This document shows positions 12,001 through 21,909 of a stretch of 64,000 nucleotides of DNA, piece by piece. Each line of letters opens with the position of its first letter. The stretch's first letter is position 1. The position numbers and the translations under genes were made by a program. This DNA comes from Piper betle (taxonomy: Eukaryota > Streptophyta > Magnoliopsida > Piperales > Piperaceae): NCBI GenBank assembly GCA_033002965.1, contig JAURVB010003124.1, positions 340,457 to 404,456 on the forward strand, in the 5' to 3' direction. Below the pieces are notes generated by a model, which was not told the origin of the DNA, did no database searches, and saw only the letters and a program-made list of their open reading frames with translations.

Positions 12001-13461
12001 CTAAGCCGCCGGCTCCTTGGGCGGCTCCAACGGCTCACCGCCCCGTCGGCTCCGGACCCTCAACAACCCGTACAACTTCTTCAACTCCCACCCCGCCCCT
12101 TCGCCGGCGGCACCGCCGCAGACCACCACCGTCTCCTCGCCGGAGTCCTCCGCCAACCGACCTTCCCGCCTCGAGCCGCTGTCCGGCATCCTCCACCCCG
12201 CCGGCTTCCTCGCCTGCATCGCGCTGATCACTGACTTGATGGCCCGGCTGGGCGACCCCCGGTGGAGGATTAGGATCTCCCCGATCTCGGCCGGGCTCAT
12301 CGCCGGCGCCGCCGCGAATGCCTCCTCTGCCGCCGAGAACAGCTTGTGCTCCTTCACCCCGAGGTAGGAGCTGGCCATCACCTTGAACGCCGGGAAGTCG
12401 CAGGCCGGGAAGTGGACGTGGACGTCGAGCCGGCCGGGCCGGAGCAGCGCCGGGTCGACCCCATCCCGGCTCCCCATGGTGAACACCACCACCCGCTCCT
12501 CGCCGCAGCAGGCGAAGATGCCGTCGGCGAAGCCGAGGACTCCGGCTAGTGTGACCGCAGTTGGGGCGGCGCCGCCAGCTGCGGCAAGGAAGCGGTCGAC
12601 GTCCTCGATGAGGATGAGGGACCTGGGGGAGGTCTGGATGAGGAGGGTCTTGAGGTCGGAGTCGTCGCGAACGCGGGCGAGGTCGACCTCGTAGATGTCG
12701 TAGGAGAGGAATTTGGCCATGGCGGCGACGAAGGTCGTCTTGCCGGTACCGGCGGGGCCGTGGAGGAGGTAGCTTCGCTTCCACAACCGGCCAAGCCGGT
12801 GGTAGAACTGCTTCGACTTGAGGAACGACTCCATGTCCGCCTTCACCTTCGCCTTCAACTCCGGGTCCATCGCCACCGTCTCCATCGTGGCCGGGTGTGT
12901 GAACGCCACCGACCTCCACCTCCCCTCCCCTTCTCCGCCGCCGGCGTTGGTGAAGAGCCGGAGCTCCTTCCGCTTCGCCTCGATCTCGTTGACAACGGCG
13001 TGGACGTGCTGGAGGTACGGCCGGAGCACCCGCCGCTTGTCCCGCCGGCGGATCCCCAGCACGAACGACGCGGGCTCCACCTCGCTCCGCCACCGAATCC
13101 TGGCGCCGAGGAAGGAGTCAGCCACCGCCCGGCCGGGGTCCGGCCGGAGGAGGATCTCGCCGGGCTTCCTCCCGGCGACGAGGTTGGCGAAGTCGGAGTC
13201 CTCGAGCGAGGCGAGGGAAGCGACGTAGAGCGACACCGTCCTGTACAACTGGTTCTCTTGCAGGTTCTCGTTCCGCTCCGGGATCCGGTACCACTGGTAG
13301 GCGTCGCACCATTCCTCCAGCCAACCCCACAACCGCCTCACACCCGAACCCAGCACGGTCCAGAACAGTATCAGCCGGAGCAAGACGATGCCGGCGACGA
13401 GTGCAGCCGCCGACACCCAGAACGTCCCGGCCACATTTGCAATCATTATTGGCGCACACAA
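12001..13461 (-). CDS. BCS1-like AAA-ATPase, At2g46620-type
   Basis: Intact intronless 486-residue protein. A hydrophobic segment at residues about 12-38 would anchor it in a membrane. The plant AAA-associated region follows (about 40-150, with the YQWYRIPERNENL stretch), then a single AAA module: Walker A GPAGTGKTT at 235-243, Walker B LILIEDVD at 282-289, and DPALLRPGRLDVHVHFP at about 336-352 with the arginine-finger RPGR. Sensor 1 reads FTMGS where most AAA proteins have Asn. After the module come an AAA-lid-like helix region and a low-complexity tail ending PPKEPAA. Length and layout fit the plant AAA-ATPase ASD/BCS1 group; substrate and organelle are not known from sequence. The start could be Met1 or Met6 (13446). 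It is much more GC-rich than its flanks, and the long frames on the opposite strand are composition artefacts. Confidence 0.9.
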   Translation of the reverse strand: MCAPIMIANVAGTFWVSAAALVAGIVLLRLILFWTVLGSGVRRLWGWLEEWCDAYQWYRIPERNENLQENQLYRTVSLYVASLASLEDSDFANLVAGRKPGEILLRPDPGRAVADSFLGARIRWRSEVEPASFVLGIRRRDKRRVLRPYLQHVHAVVNEIEAKRKELRLFTNAGGGEGEGRWRSVAFTHPATMETVAMDPELKAKVKADMESFLKSKQFYHRLGRLWKRSYLLHGPAGTGKTTFVAAMAKFLSYDIYEVDLARVRDDSDLKTLLIQTSPRSLILIEDVDRFLAAAGGAAPTAVTLAGVLGFADGIFACCGEERVVVFTMGSRDGVDPALLRPGRLDVHVHFPACDFPAFKVMASSYLGVKEHKLFSAAEEAFAAAPAMSPAEIGEILILHRGSPSRAIKSVISAMQARKPAGWRMPDSGSRREGRLAEDSGEETVVVCGGAAGEGAGWELKKLYGLLRVRSRRGGEPLEPPKEPAA

Positions 13462-14715
13462 AAAAGTCGACTTTCTTTTTTCTTTTAATGATGGAAGTGA
13501 AATGGAGGTTGGGTGGGGGGTAATAAGGTGTGGGATTCCGGTGGGCGGCGGGCCAACGAGAGGAAGGGGTGGGGAAGAAGAGGAGGAGTTTGATTTGATT
13601 TATTGAATTAGTCTTTGGTTTGGGAAGTAATGAAGAAATGGATTTGATTATAGTTATCCATCCAAGTTTATGTTAATGTTAATGCTTATGTTTATGTCCA
13701 TCAACAACCGATCTTGCTCCTACTTAAATCTTTAGTTTTCTTTTGTTAACATGACAATTGGCTGTTTCCTGTTTCATTTGATGTTGTTAGGATATGATAA
13801 TTGTAATCTCCCTTTCTCTTATTATAATGGGGATGGATGCCATATTTTAATAATAATTGAGTCGGCATGGATGATAGATGGATATTTTCAAATATGTTTT
13901 TGAAGAACTATTTTGACTCTTTTTTTTTAAAAAAAAATTCTCTTTCTTAGACTTATAATTGACTCGTTCCATGTTGACGATAACCTCGGCAAAGTTTAGG
14001 TGGGAAAAGTTTATTCCATTCGGAGGACAGACGGAACAGGGGAAGATAATATCACTTGGAAGTTGGCATAGAGTTTTTTTATATATTAAATACCAAAACT
14101 CATATTTTACTGCCATTTGCCTTCTTCAAGGGAAGGACTCTCAATCTTTGCATATTATGATGAAAAACGTGGACCTGAAGCGTACTTTAAATCTGCCTAA
14201 CATTATCTTATCAAATAATTAGATAAACAAACAGATCAAAAGTTGTAACTTTAACATGTTTTTGAGCCATTTGGGGGAAAATCTTTGTAACGGTTGTCAC
14301 CTTCTTCATCTCGTAAACAATATGAATATTGTAACTTAGCTGATCAGAGAATTATCAAGTTTTTCTGTTGCTCATTTGGTTTGGTGCCTGAAAAAGAAAA
14401 ATTGAGTTGGAATGAAAGAAATGGGTCGCAGAAGATGTAGAGAAGGAACCCATGGATGGTAGGGAGTAGTAAGGTGGTGATAATATAAGTTCACCGGGTG
14501 GGGATATGTAATGAAGAAGATGGATGAGTTCAAGTTAGGAGAAATAAATACGTCCTAAATCATCAATTATGATCCATCGGATCAAGCCTGACGGTCTATA
14601 AAATTTCAGCTACACCCATGCTACTACACGTTCCATAGGCACAGGCGATTAGGTTTCATCTATTCGGGGTGTCTTTAAGATCGGATGACTCAAAGCAAAT
14701 AAAAGAAAAAAGTTC

Positions 14716-14749
14716 CTCCCACCCCCACCCCCACCCCACCCCCACCCCA
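14716..14749. repeat. CCCAC-type C-rich simple repeat
   Basis: Near-perfect tandem CCCCCA/CCCCA units. Confidence 0.8.
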
Positions 14750-15904
14750 TGCTCCCCGTCTCGGTCACCCATTACCCCTTCCGGTCAATTTAAAAGTGTC
14801 AATTTATATAAAAGTGCTGATTTAGTGAGCCAATTTTTGTCATTTGCTCTAAATGATCGATTAAAAGAATAAACTAGATCTATTTTTTTAACAAAGATAA
14901 ACAAATAAAAAATCGTGAACCCTTCCTCCAATGGCATCGGCGGTGGCCCTGTGGCCGTGTCATCCAGATCTGACCGTGGATGGCTAGACCCAACCGCCCA
15001 TTAGCTAGATCCAATCACCTCTGGCCTGACCGACCTTGGCCAAAACTTTGTCGCAAACCACTTTTTTTTCTTTTACAAAAAGGTGCAACAAGATCGTGGC
15101 CGGCCAGATCTGGCCACAACTAGTTAGACTTGTCCTTTGACCAAATCTAGCCACAACCGACCACCACTTGTATGCCTCGACGACTTTCATCAACCATCCG
15201 GCTTCTCCACCTTCTTCTCCCTGGCCCGAGCAGATGCCTTCACCACCAAGCCCCCACGTCTTCACTATCACCCTCCTCTCCCCATCCCGCGCCAACGCCC
15301 TCACCACCCACGTCCTCGCCGTTGCCCTCTCCTCTCCCCGGCAACACACCCCACATCCTCGCCATCATGCCAGTCGGATTGTTGCCGCCATTGTCGGTGT
15401 CCTTGACACCTGGCCCAAGTGCCACAAGTTCTTTGACCTCCACCAACTTGGTCGCTGTTCCCATCAGCCTTGCTTGGAATTGTCACTGGTCTTTGCCCTC
15501 TTGTCCCTTGCCTACACTAATACCTTCGCCATTATTAAATTTGGGTTATTTTTATTATTAAATGACCAAGATTAAAGTTGGGGCTAGAAAACTATCCTTA
15601 TCCTCAGCTAAGATAAAATTGAGATAAAATTTTCCATATGTAATATAGTTTATTTTCTTCTTTATTATAATGCCAAATTTCATGTACTCAAAAGAAAAGC
15701 CTGACGTGGGATACAAAGAAAAGAAAAAGACACGTCATTCAGTAAGCATTTTTTCGCGTGGCGTTGAGTGTCCGTCCTCTACAAAAGCATTGGGGCCATA
15801 GAGCATATTGTGATGGCAACAAGTTGCGTTGTACCAAAAAGCTATTTAGGAAGTAAGTTCAATTTCAATCAGATTGCGTTTTAAAATTAGAAAAAAAAGG
15901 CCTT

Positions 15905-15931
15905 TATATATATATATATATACACACACAC
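15905..15931. repeat. (TA)n(CA)n compound microsatellite
   Basis: A run of TA dinucleotides passes directly into CA dinucleotides. Confidence 0.85.
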
Positions 15932-18477
15932 AAGGTGGTTGGTCCATTTTCTACAAGTAGATGATTTGTGTAAAAATCTGTGTTTAGTATTTTCTGTGTC
16001 CTTGACATAATAACGTGATAATGGCGTACCTAAAACCCTTTCCATTTGAAAATGGAAGTAAAATCTGTAATACACTTACTTTTGTTGACATGTTGGCTAA
16101 ATATTAATTCGTGTTCGAGGCACAAATACTTTCTTCTACGAAAATTTTTTTATGGAAAGTGTTCCCACCACCAAGACACAAATAACCAATCTTATTCATA
16201 GTCATAGTTTATGGAAAATGTTGAGCCACATCTTATTCAAATTTAGCATTTAACACAGTCTTAAACCGAGTACGCCATTTCAAGATCGAACATAATATAT
16301 ATTTTTGTGGACAATGATTTCGAGCCACTCGAAAACTCCTTTATAATTAAGTCCTGACCGACCTACCAGGAACGAAGTAATTATCTTGCAGCGGTTGGGG
16401 CTCAACAACGTCAATTAGTATCTCAATCCAACCTCCATGAATGCTTAAACTTAAATATTGCATCAGTTTCTAGTTTTTACGACGAAAGCTTCAACTACTC
16501 GCATGGAAGATCCGCAAAGCAAAAGCTGTGGGGGCGTGGGCTTCAAATTTTAATTTATGTTGCATTCTGGACAAACCCCGCAGCCACCGAGAACAAAAGA
16601 TATCATTTGATTAAATGCGTAGCTTTCATATATTTAACAGGTGCATTAGTGCCGGTTGTTGGTGTATATTGTATATAGTAGCACCCTTCGTTTAAGAAGG
16701 TTAATAATATACCTTCAAAGTGTTCTATGACATAAGATAGCCCGTGATCTACTGTAGTAAAATAAGACCCCTTTTTTTCTGAAACAAAGACAGACCACTA
16801 GTTGATATAGAGAATTCCACCTTCCACCAGAACAGTATGAGGAAAAGGTGGATGAAGAAGATTTTGTTCTTGTTCCTAATTCTTTCTGCCATATTTTGGT
16901 GAGCTAGCTCAGAAAGGGGAGATCATATATATTCTAATAAAGTCAGGTATCATCCTGCTTGGATATTTGCTACCCGAATCATCTTTAAACAACAAGTGAG
17001 GATGTGAAGCACAAGATGCTAGTTATCTCACGTTTATCATTGAAACACTAGCTATTTTCAGTGAAGGCTTGTGAGATGTCGATTCGGAGATGTGAGATCA
17101 AGACAGCCGGAAAGAGAACAGAGGAAAAGATATTGAAGATCAGTAAAAAGCCATTTAAGAGTTTAGGAGGATTATACAGCTAGAAAAGACATGGCAGCCG
17201 TTGTACCCATCATCAGAATGATGGTGACCCATTTGTAGATTTGCTGTAAAGTTGGAGTTTTACTATAGATTCCTGCTTTTAAGGAGACGGGATGGACCAC
17301 CGGCGTCAAAGCTATTTGCTGTCATAAGAAGCATAGTTCAATGCTATGGATATGCCTAAATTCGTTTAATTTATTTCATTCGTTATCAAACATGTTAAAC
17401 TCAGCAGCAGCTCGACATGAAGGTCAGATTGAACTCGGATAAATATAGTATGTAATATTTTATGCTGACCCAAAACAAGAATGCAAAATTGGAATGTTTA
17501 GGACAACTGATAACGTTTCACTCAAACACGAAATTTTACAGTACACTAGGCTAGGCAGAAGTTAAATACTCAAGATGACCTGAGCTCCACTCAACTCGAG
17601 TCTCTACAGCTCAATTAGAAACCCAAAGTGTCATAACATATCTTCATGTACTCTGGTTTAGCTCCATTAGTTTTCTTCGTTTTGTTTTACAAAGAAATAA
17701 ACTCCAGTTTCTTAAAGAAACTTAATACTTTTAGACAGAGGTAGCAAAATGAACGAAGGAAGAGTTGGGACTGATTTTCCCTAATATTCAGTTTCCAACA
17801 AATTGCAAACAGTTCCCTTCTCCCTCTCTGAAGAAACACAGGATAACGAGCAGTTAATAATTCCTCTCACCATCTCTAGGGATCCAGTAGTCCTAACAGT
17901 GATCACCCTCAAGTCTCAACAAAATGCTAACTACTTGTTTCAAAAACATCTTGGCGAACCTAACGTCCAAGCTGGCTCAAAAATCTTGCATATGCATCCT
18001 CCACAGTCTTATCAACAAGATTTCAATCTTAGTCCATGGCCAGATACCACAAGTCCACAACAACAAAACAACTCGGAGCAAGAAGAAAGACCTAGAGCTT
18101 CATCATGCTTTCAGGGTATAAATCAGAAGTAACCCGGATTCCCATTAGTTACCAACTTACAATGAAAAGTGACACAGACAAACTGTCTCATGATTGTACA
18201 GTAAAAGATATCATATCTAGGATGTTCGATCTTTTTATCTTATTTTTCCTTCGTTGGGAGTTACATTAGAAACAGTACAAAGAAACTGCTTACCTGGTTT
18301 CTGTTCTAGTTTCATGTCACGTTCAGCAAATCTCAGCTGAGATAAGATAAAGACGTAGACAACGATGAAGTATGATATCAAAAGTATTAACGCAACGAAG
18401 AAAACACCTTCCCATTAAACATTTGAGATAAGCAAAGCCAACAAAAATGGAAAATACCCGGTGCAAAGGCCTTGCAA

Positions 18478-19945
18478 TCAATAAGCTCTCATCACTCCCT
18501 TCTTCGGCTTCTTCACAAAACTCAACCTCAGTTTCCTGAGCCGCCTCCTCTTCCTCGCCATCTTCTCCGGCAATGTCTCCCTCTTGGGCATAGCCTCCGT
18601 CTTCAACTGGTTCTTAGACTTCTTCACATACCGTGGATGCACCCTATACGCCTTGGCCTCCACGGGTATCTTCTTCTTCTCGGCCTACCGGAAAAGAGCA
18701 GTAGCTCTATCACCATCACCATGGGAGGCCAGCTTCTCAATCAGCAGCTGTTAAGTCTTAACCCCAGGCTTGCATCCATCCTTCTTCATCCTCGCAAACA
18801 CCATCATGGCATGCTCCACCCGCCCAATCCCACACAACACCTAATAAAACCATAGTACGCCTTCCTGTCAAGCACACCACCGAAGCCATCAGACTTCATC
18901 TTGTCAATCATCTCATCCCCTTCTCCAATCCTACCAGCCTGGTAAAGACTCTTTATAAGCAGCAGGTAAGTGGTGGAATCCGGATGGCAACCCCATTCAT
19001 GCATTCTATCAAACAGGTTGAGCGCATCGCTGGTTTTGCGAATTGTGCAGAGATTGGAGATCAAGACGTTGAAGGTACCCACATCACGAGGAACACCTTT
19101 CACGTCCATCTCGAGAAGCACACTTTCGGCCTCGGATTGGATCCGAAAAGGATCCTTCTTCCGGCACAGTTTGCACACACAATTTAGAATCGCATTGTAG
19201 GAAGAAGCTCCTAGCTCAAACCCACCACGATTCATCTCCAAAACGAGTCGCTTCGACCTCGTCGAGCTTGCCCTCTTCGCACCATCCCCGGATCAGAGCG
19301 TTGCAGATCGATTCGTCAGGGAAGAACTCGTGCGCCAGCTCCTTGACGAACCTCTCGGCGTGCCCGGTGCACCTGTTCTCGCAGAGTACGGCTACGACCA
19401 CCCCCATCTTGGCCCGATCCCGCGCAAAGCCGTAGTCTTTCTCCATTTTCTCGAACATTCGGGTGACCTGCGTCGGGCGGCCGGCGCGGGCTAGGCGGCT
19501 GGCAGCGGCGGCAAAGGTCTGGTCACCGGAGACGCCACGGTTGGCGGCGAGGAGGTCGTGGACGGCCTTGAAGTCGTGGGCGCGGCCGAGGAAGTCGACG
19601 AAGTGGCTGATCGAGGCGTCGTCGGGGGAGGCCGCCGGGGCGGGCGGCGAGCCAGAGGTGGAGGGCAAGGACGTTGCGGCCAGCGGCGGAGGCGAGGCCG
19701 AGTACGCGGCGAAGGAGGGGGAGGTCGAAGGGGACGTGGGCGAAGTGGGCGTCGAGGCGGTCGGGGAGGGAGAGGTCCTGGCCGTCGGCGGGGAGGGAGA
19801 GCTGGTCGGCGACGGACTGGGCGATCTGGGTCGACGGGTCGGGAGCGGAGGAGAGGCGGCGGAGGTGCGCGGAAGGCAGCAGGGGTTGGAGGTGGTGGTG
19901 TCCGTGGTCGGCCGTGACGAAACGGCGGAGAAGCCGTCGGAGCAT
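18478..19945 (-). pseudogene. P-type pentatricopeptide repeat protein, PNM1-like, broken
   Basis: Three overlapping frames together give a typical plant PPR protein: an Arg-rich, organelle-targeting-like N-terminus (MLRRLLRRF), then PPR motifs such as 'SICNALIRGWCEEGKLDE', 'GTFNVLISNLC' and 'TTYLLLIKSLYQAGRI', then a basic C-terminus (KMARKRRRLRKLRLSFVKKP) ending at 18478. The basic tail resembles that of PNM1, the dual mitochondrial/nuclear PPR protein of Arabidopsis; this match is from memory. Lesions: a one-base gain near 19640, a one-base gain near 19251-19258, a one-base loss near 18840, an in-frame TAA at 18751-18753 and an in-frame TAG at 18685-18687. With five lesions in 1.5 kb it cannot make the full protein. 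Isolated sequencing errors could explain one or two of them, but not the set. Confidence 0.8.
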
Positions 19946-20082
19946 TGTCGCCGGCGGCGGGGGAGGCGAGGAGAAGGGCTACCACTGGAAGTAGCGAGTG
20001 GAAGGGTTGTAAACGGACTTGCCTCGTAAACGGCATCATTTTTGTCCGAGCCTGTCCACCAAATTTGTTATCCAATTACCCC

Positions 20083-20840
20083 TTTTTTTTTTTTTTTTTT
20101 GGGAGAAAAGGTTCCTCCGGTGTTCGAGTTTGATCTTGGCCGTTCTATCAGCATCCAACGGCCAAGATCAAAAAAGGGGGCACCGTGCCGCCGCCGCCGC
20201 ACAAGCGCCGGCGGAGGGGGCGGGAAGGATGCCCGGCCACGGCCACTATCGGGGGGGGGCGGCGGCGGCGACAGGGGAATGGGGGCGCGGCATGGCGAGG
20301 TGGCGGGCAGAGGCCCAGGGGGCGCGGCGGGGTGGCGGGCGGGGGCCGAGGGGGCGCGGTGGGTGGCGACGGGGCCTAGGGAGGGTGCGCAGGGGCCGAG
20401 GGGGGCGCCAGGGTCGAGGGGGCGCGGTGGGGACGGCAGGGACCGGGGGGGGCGTCGAGCGCGGGGAGGGTGGGGCCGGGGACCGGGGCGTCACGCGGGC
20501 GGCGGCGGGGCTCGCGCGCGGGGTGGCGGCGGGACGGAGTGGCGATCGGGGGACGCGGTGGTGTCGCCCGGCGGCGAGGCGGCGGGTCGGCAGGGGAAGA
20601 GGCGGGGCAGCTAGATCTGCCGCCCATCCCCTGCGGTTACGTTGGCCGGGGTGGCGGCGTCGGCCAGGGTGGCGTCGCATCGACCTGGGTGGCGGCGACG
20701 GCGCTCACCAGAAACTTTTTTTTTTTTTTATTGCTAGAGAAGGGGGAAGTGGGGGCTTGTTTCAGCCGTTGGATTTGATCCAACTGCTGAAACACTGTAA
20801 CACAACCATCTTGGTTATGCTACAGTACAGCCCCCACCCT
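20083..20840. mobile_element. GC-rich block bounded by poly-T tracts and hairpins; possible non-autonomous transposon
   Basis: A T-run ends at 20100. It is followed by a perfect 14-base inverted repeat (20131-20144 with 20157-20170, arm TGATCTTGGCCGTT), then about 500 bases of extremely G-rich sequence with G on one strand. A second T-run (about 20717-20729) and a second hairpin follow (20759-20774 with 20778-20793, 16-base arms with one mismatch). No target-site duplication or terminal inverted repeat could be fixed. All long reading frames here follow from the G-rich composition and are not genes. Confidence 0.4.
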
Positions 20841-21149
20841 CTTTTTTGTAGATAAATTTTAGACTAGTTTATAGGATTTCTAAAATATTTTTCTAGAACA
20901 GTTATCCGTAGTTTTTACATTTTTGCAAGTTACTTTGCACAATTATAAATTAAAAGAATTATATTTTAATCTAAAATTATTATTTAAGTGTTGCCATAAA
21001 ATGAGTCTAATCTAATTGTTCGTCTAAATCATGTGATCGAACACAAAGTGATTGAACCCCTAGTCGAGTCCATGCACTCACACTTAATCATGAGAAATAG
21101 TCACCGGTGGTTCTAAAATCTAAAAAATAAAATAAGAAAAATGAGAAGA
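20841..21149. other. AT-rich spacer
   Basis: No gene or repeat recognised. It may contain the decayed 3' end of LTR B. Confidence 0.4.
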
Positions 21150-21909
21150 TAAGAAGGGCTAGTGAGGATTTGGGAGGCTTGAATGAGAAATTAAAAATGG
21201 TTTATAGTTTTGGTTCACCCGTAAACCAACCTAGAAATATTACCAACGACCTAAGTGTTTTTTAATTTGCTGTTGACCCGGACTATCCTCACCATCTCAA
21301 GATGGTGATGCAGCATGCAAAGCATGAACGAGATGCTTAGGTTATAAAGTTGTCTAGCATGCATGCTATGATATGTAAACAAATAAACAAACAAATCAAA
21401 CAAATAAAAAGTTCAAAAGAAATATCTATTTTGAAAATGAAATGGACAAAATCTCCCCCAAAAATACAATAGAGGCCACCTGTCAACAATAAATGATATA
21501 TATATTTATAGCAATAAAAAGTGAAAACACTATCTAAACCCAACATGATTTTCACATTCCAGTTATCTTCGCTCTGTAGCTCACTATTTATTTTTCACTT
21601 TTCATTTGCCTTCTCATACAAAATATCTTTAGCATTTTACAAAATATCATTCAAATTCATTATCCACACAATTAAATACATTGCTAATTATAGTCGGTAG
21701 GTATATGTGTATGCGATTTTGTAAAGATTGTGAAAAAAATTACGTTGTTTAAAATAATTGACTCGGTCTAGGAAGGAACGAACGTTGGAAAATTATAATA
21801 ATAATAATAATAATTATTATATTATATTTTATTCACTACCCAATTAAAGTCCAGTGTTGGGGTGTTTTCGCATACCCTAGTCATCATTTTCATTTTTTTT
21901 AAGGGGGCG

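Larger units (their letters stand above)
13462..18477. other. Intergenic region without recognised genes
   Basis: About 5 kb of AT-rich DNA with two simple repeats. Frames at 15137-15575 and 17803-18132 have no recognisable domains; the former overlaps in several frames in C-rich DNA and is probably composition-driven. The segment 17800-18470 lies directly 3' of the PPR pseudogene (read on the minus strand) and may be its old 3' flank. Confidence 0.5.

Noticed and set aside
12017..13488. Long reading frames on the opposite strand and other frames of the AAA-ATPase
   Set aside because: They follow from the high GC content of the real gene; translations are Pro/Arg/His-rich with no domain.
15005..15575. 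Overlapping frames in C-rich DNA
   Set aside because: Several frames open on both strands with Pro/Ser/His bias; composition effect.
17803..18132. 109-codon plus-strand frame
   Set aside because: No domain; antisense to the region 3' of the PPR pseudogene; overlapping alternative frames.
20019..20855. 278-codon and shorter frames in the G-rich block
   Set aside because: Arg/Gly-only composition in several frames at once; no conserved protein texture.
21177..21181. GCTTG as the left target duplication of LTR B (matching 29687-29691)
   Set aside because: The DNA right after it does not begin with the expected LTR end, so the match may be chance.
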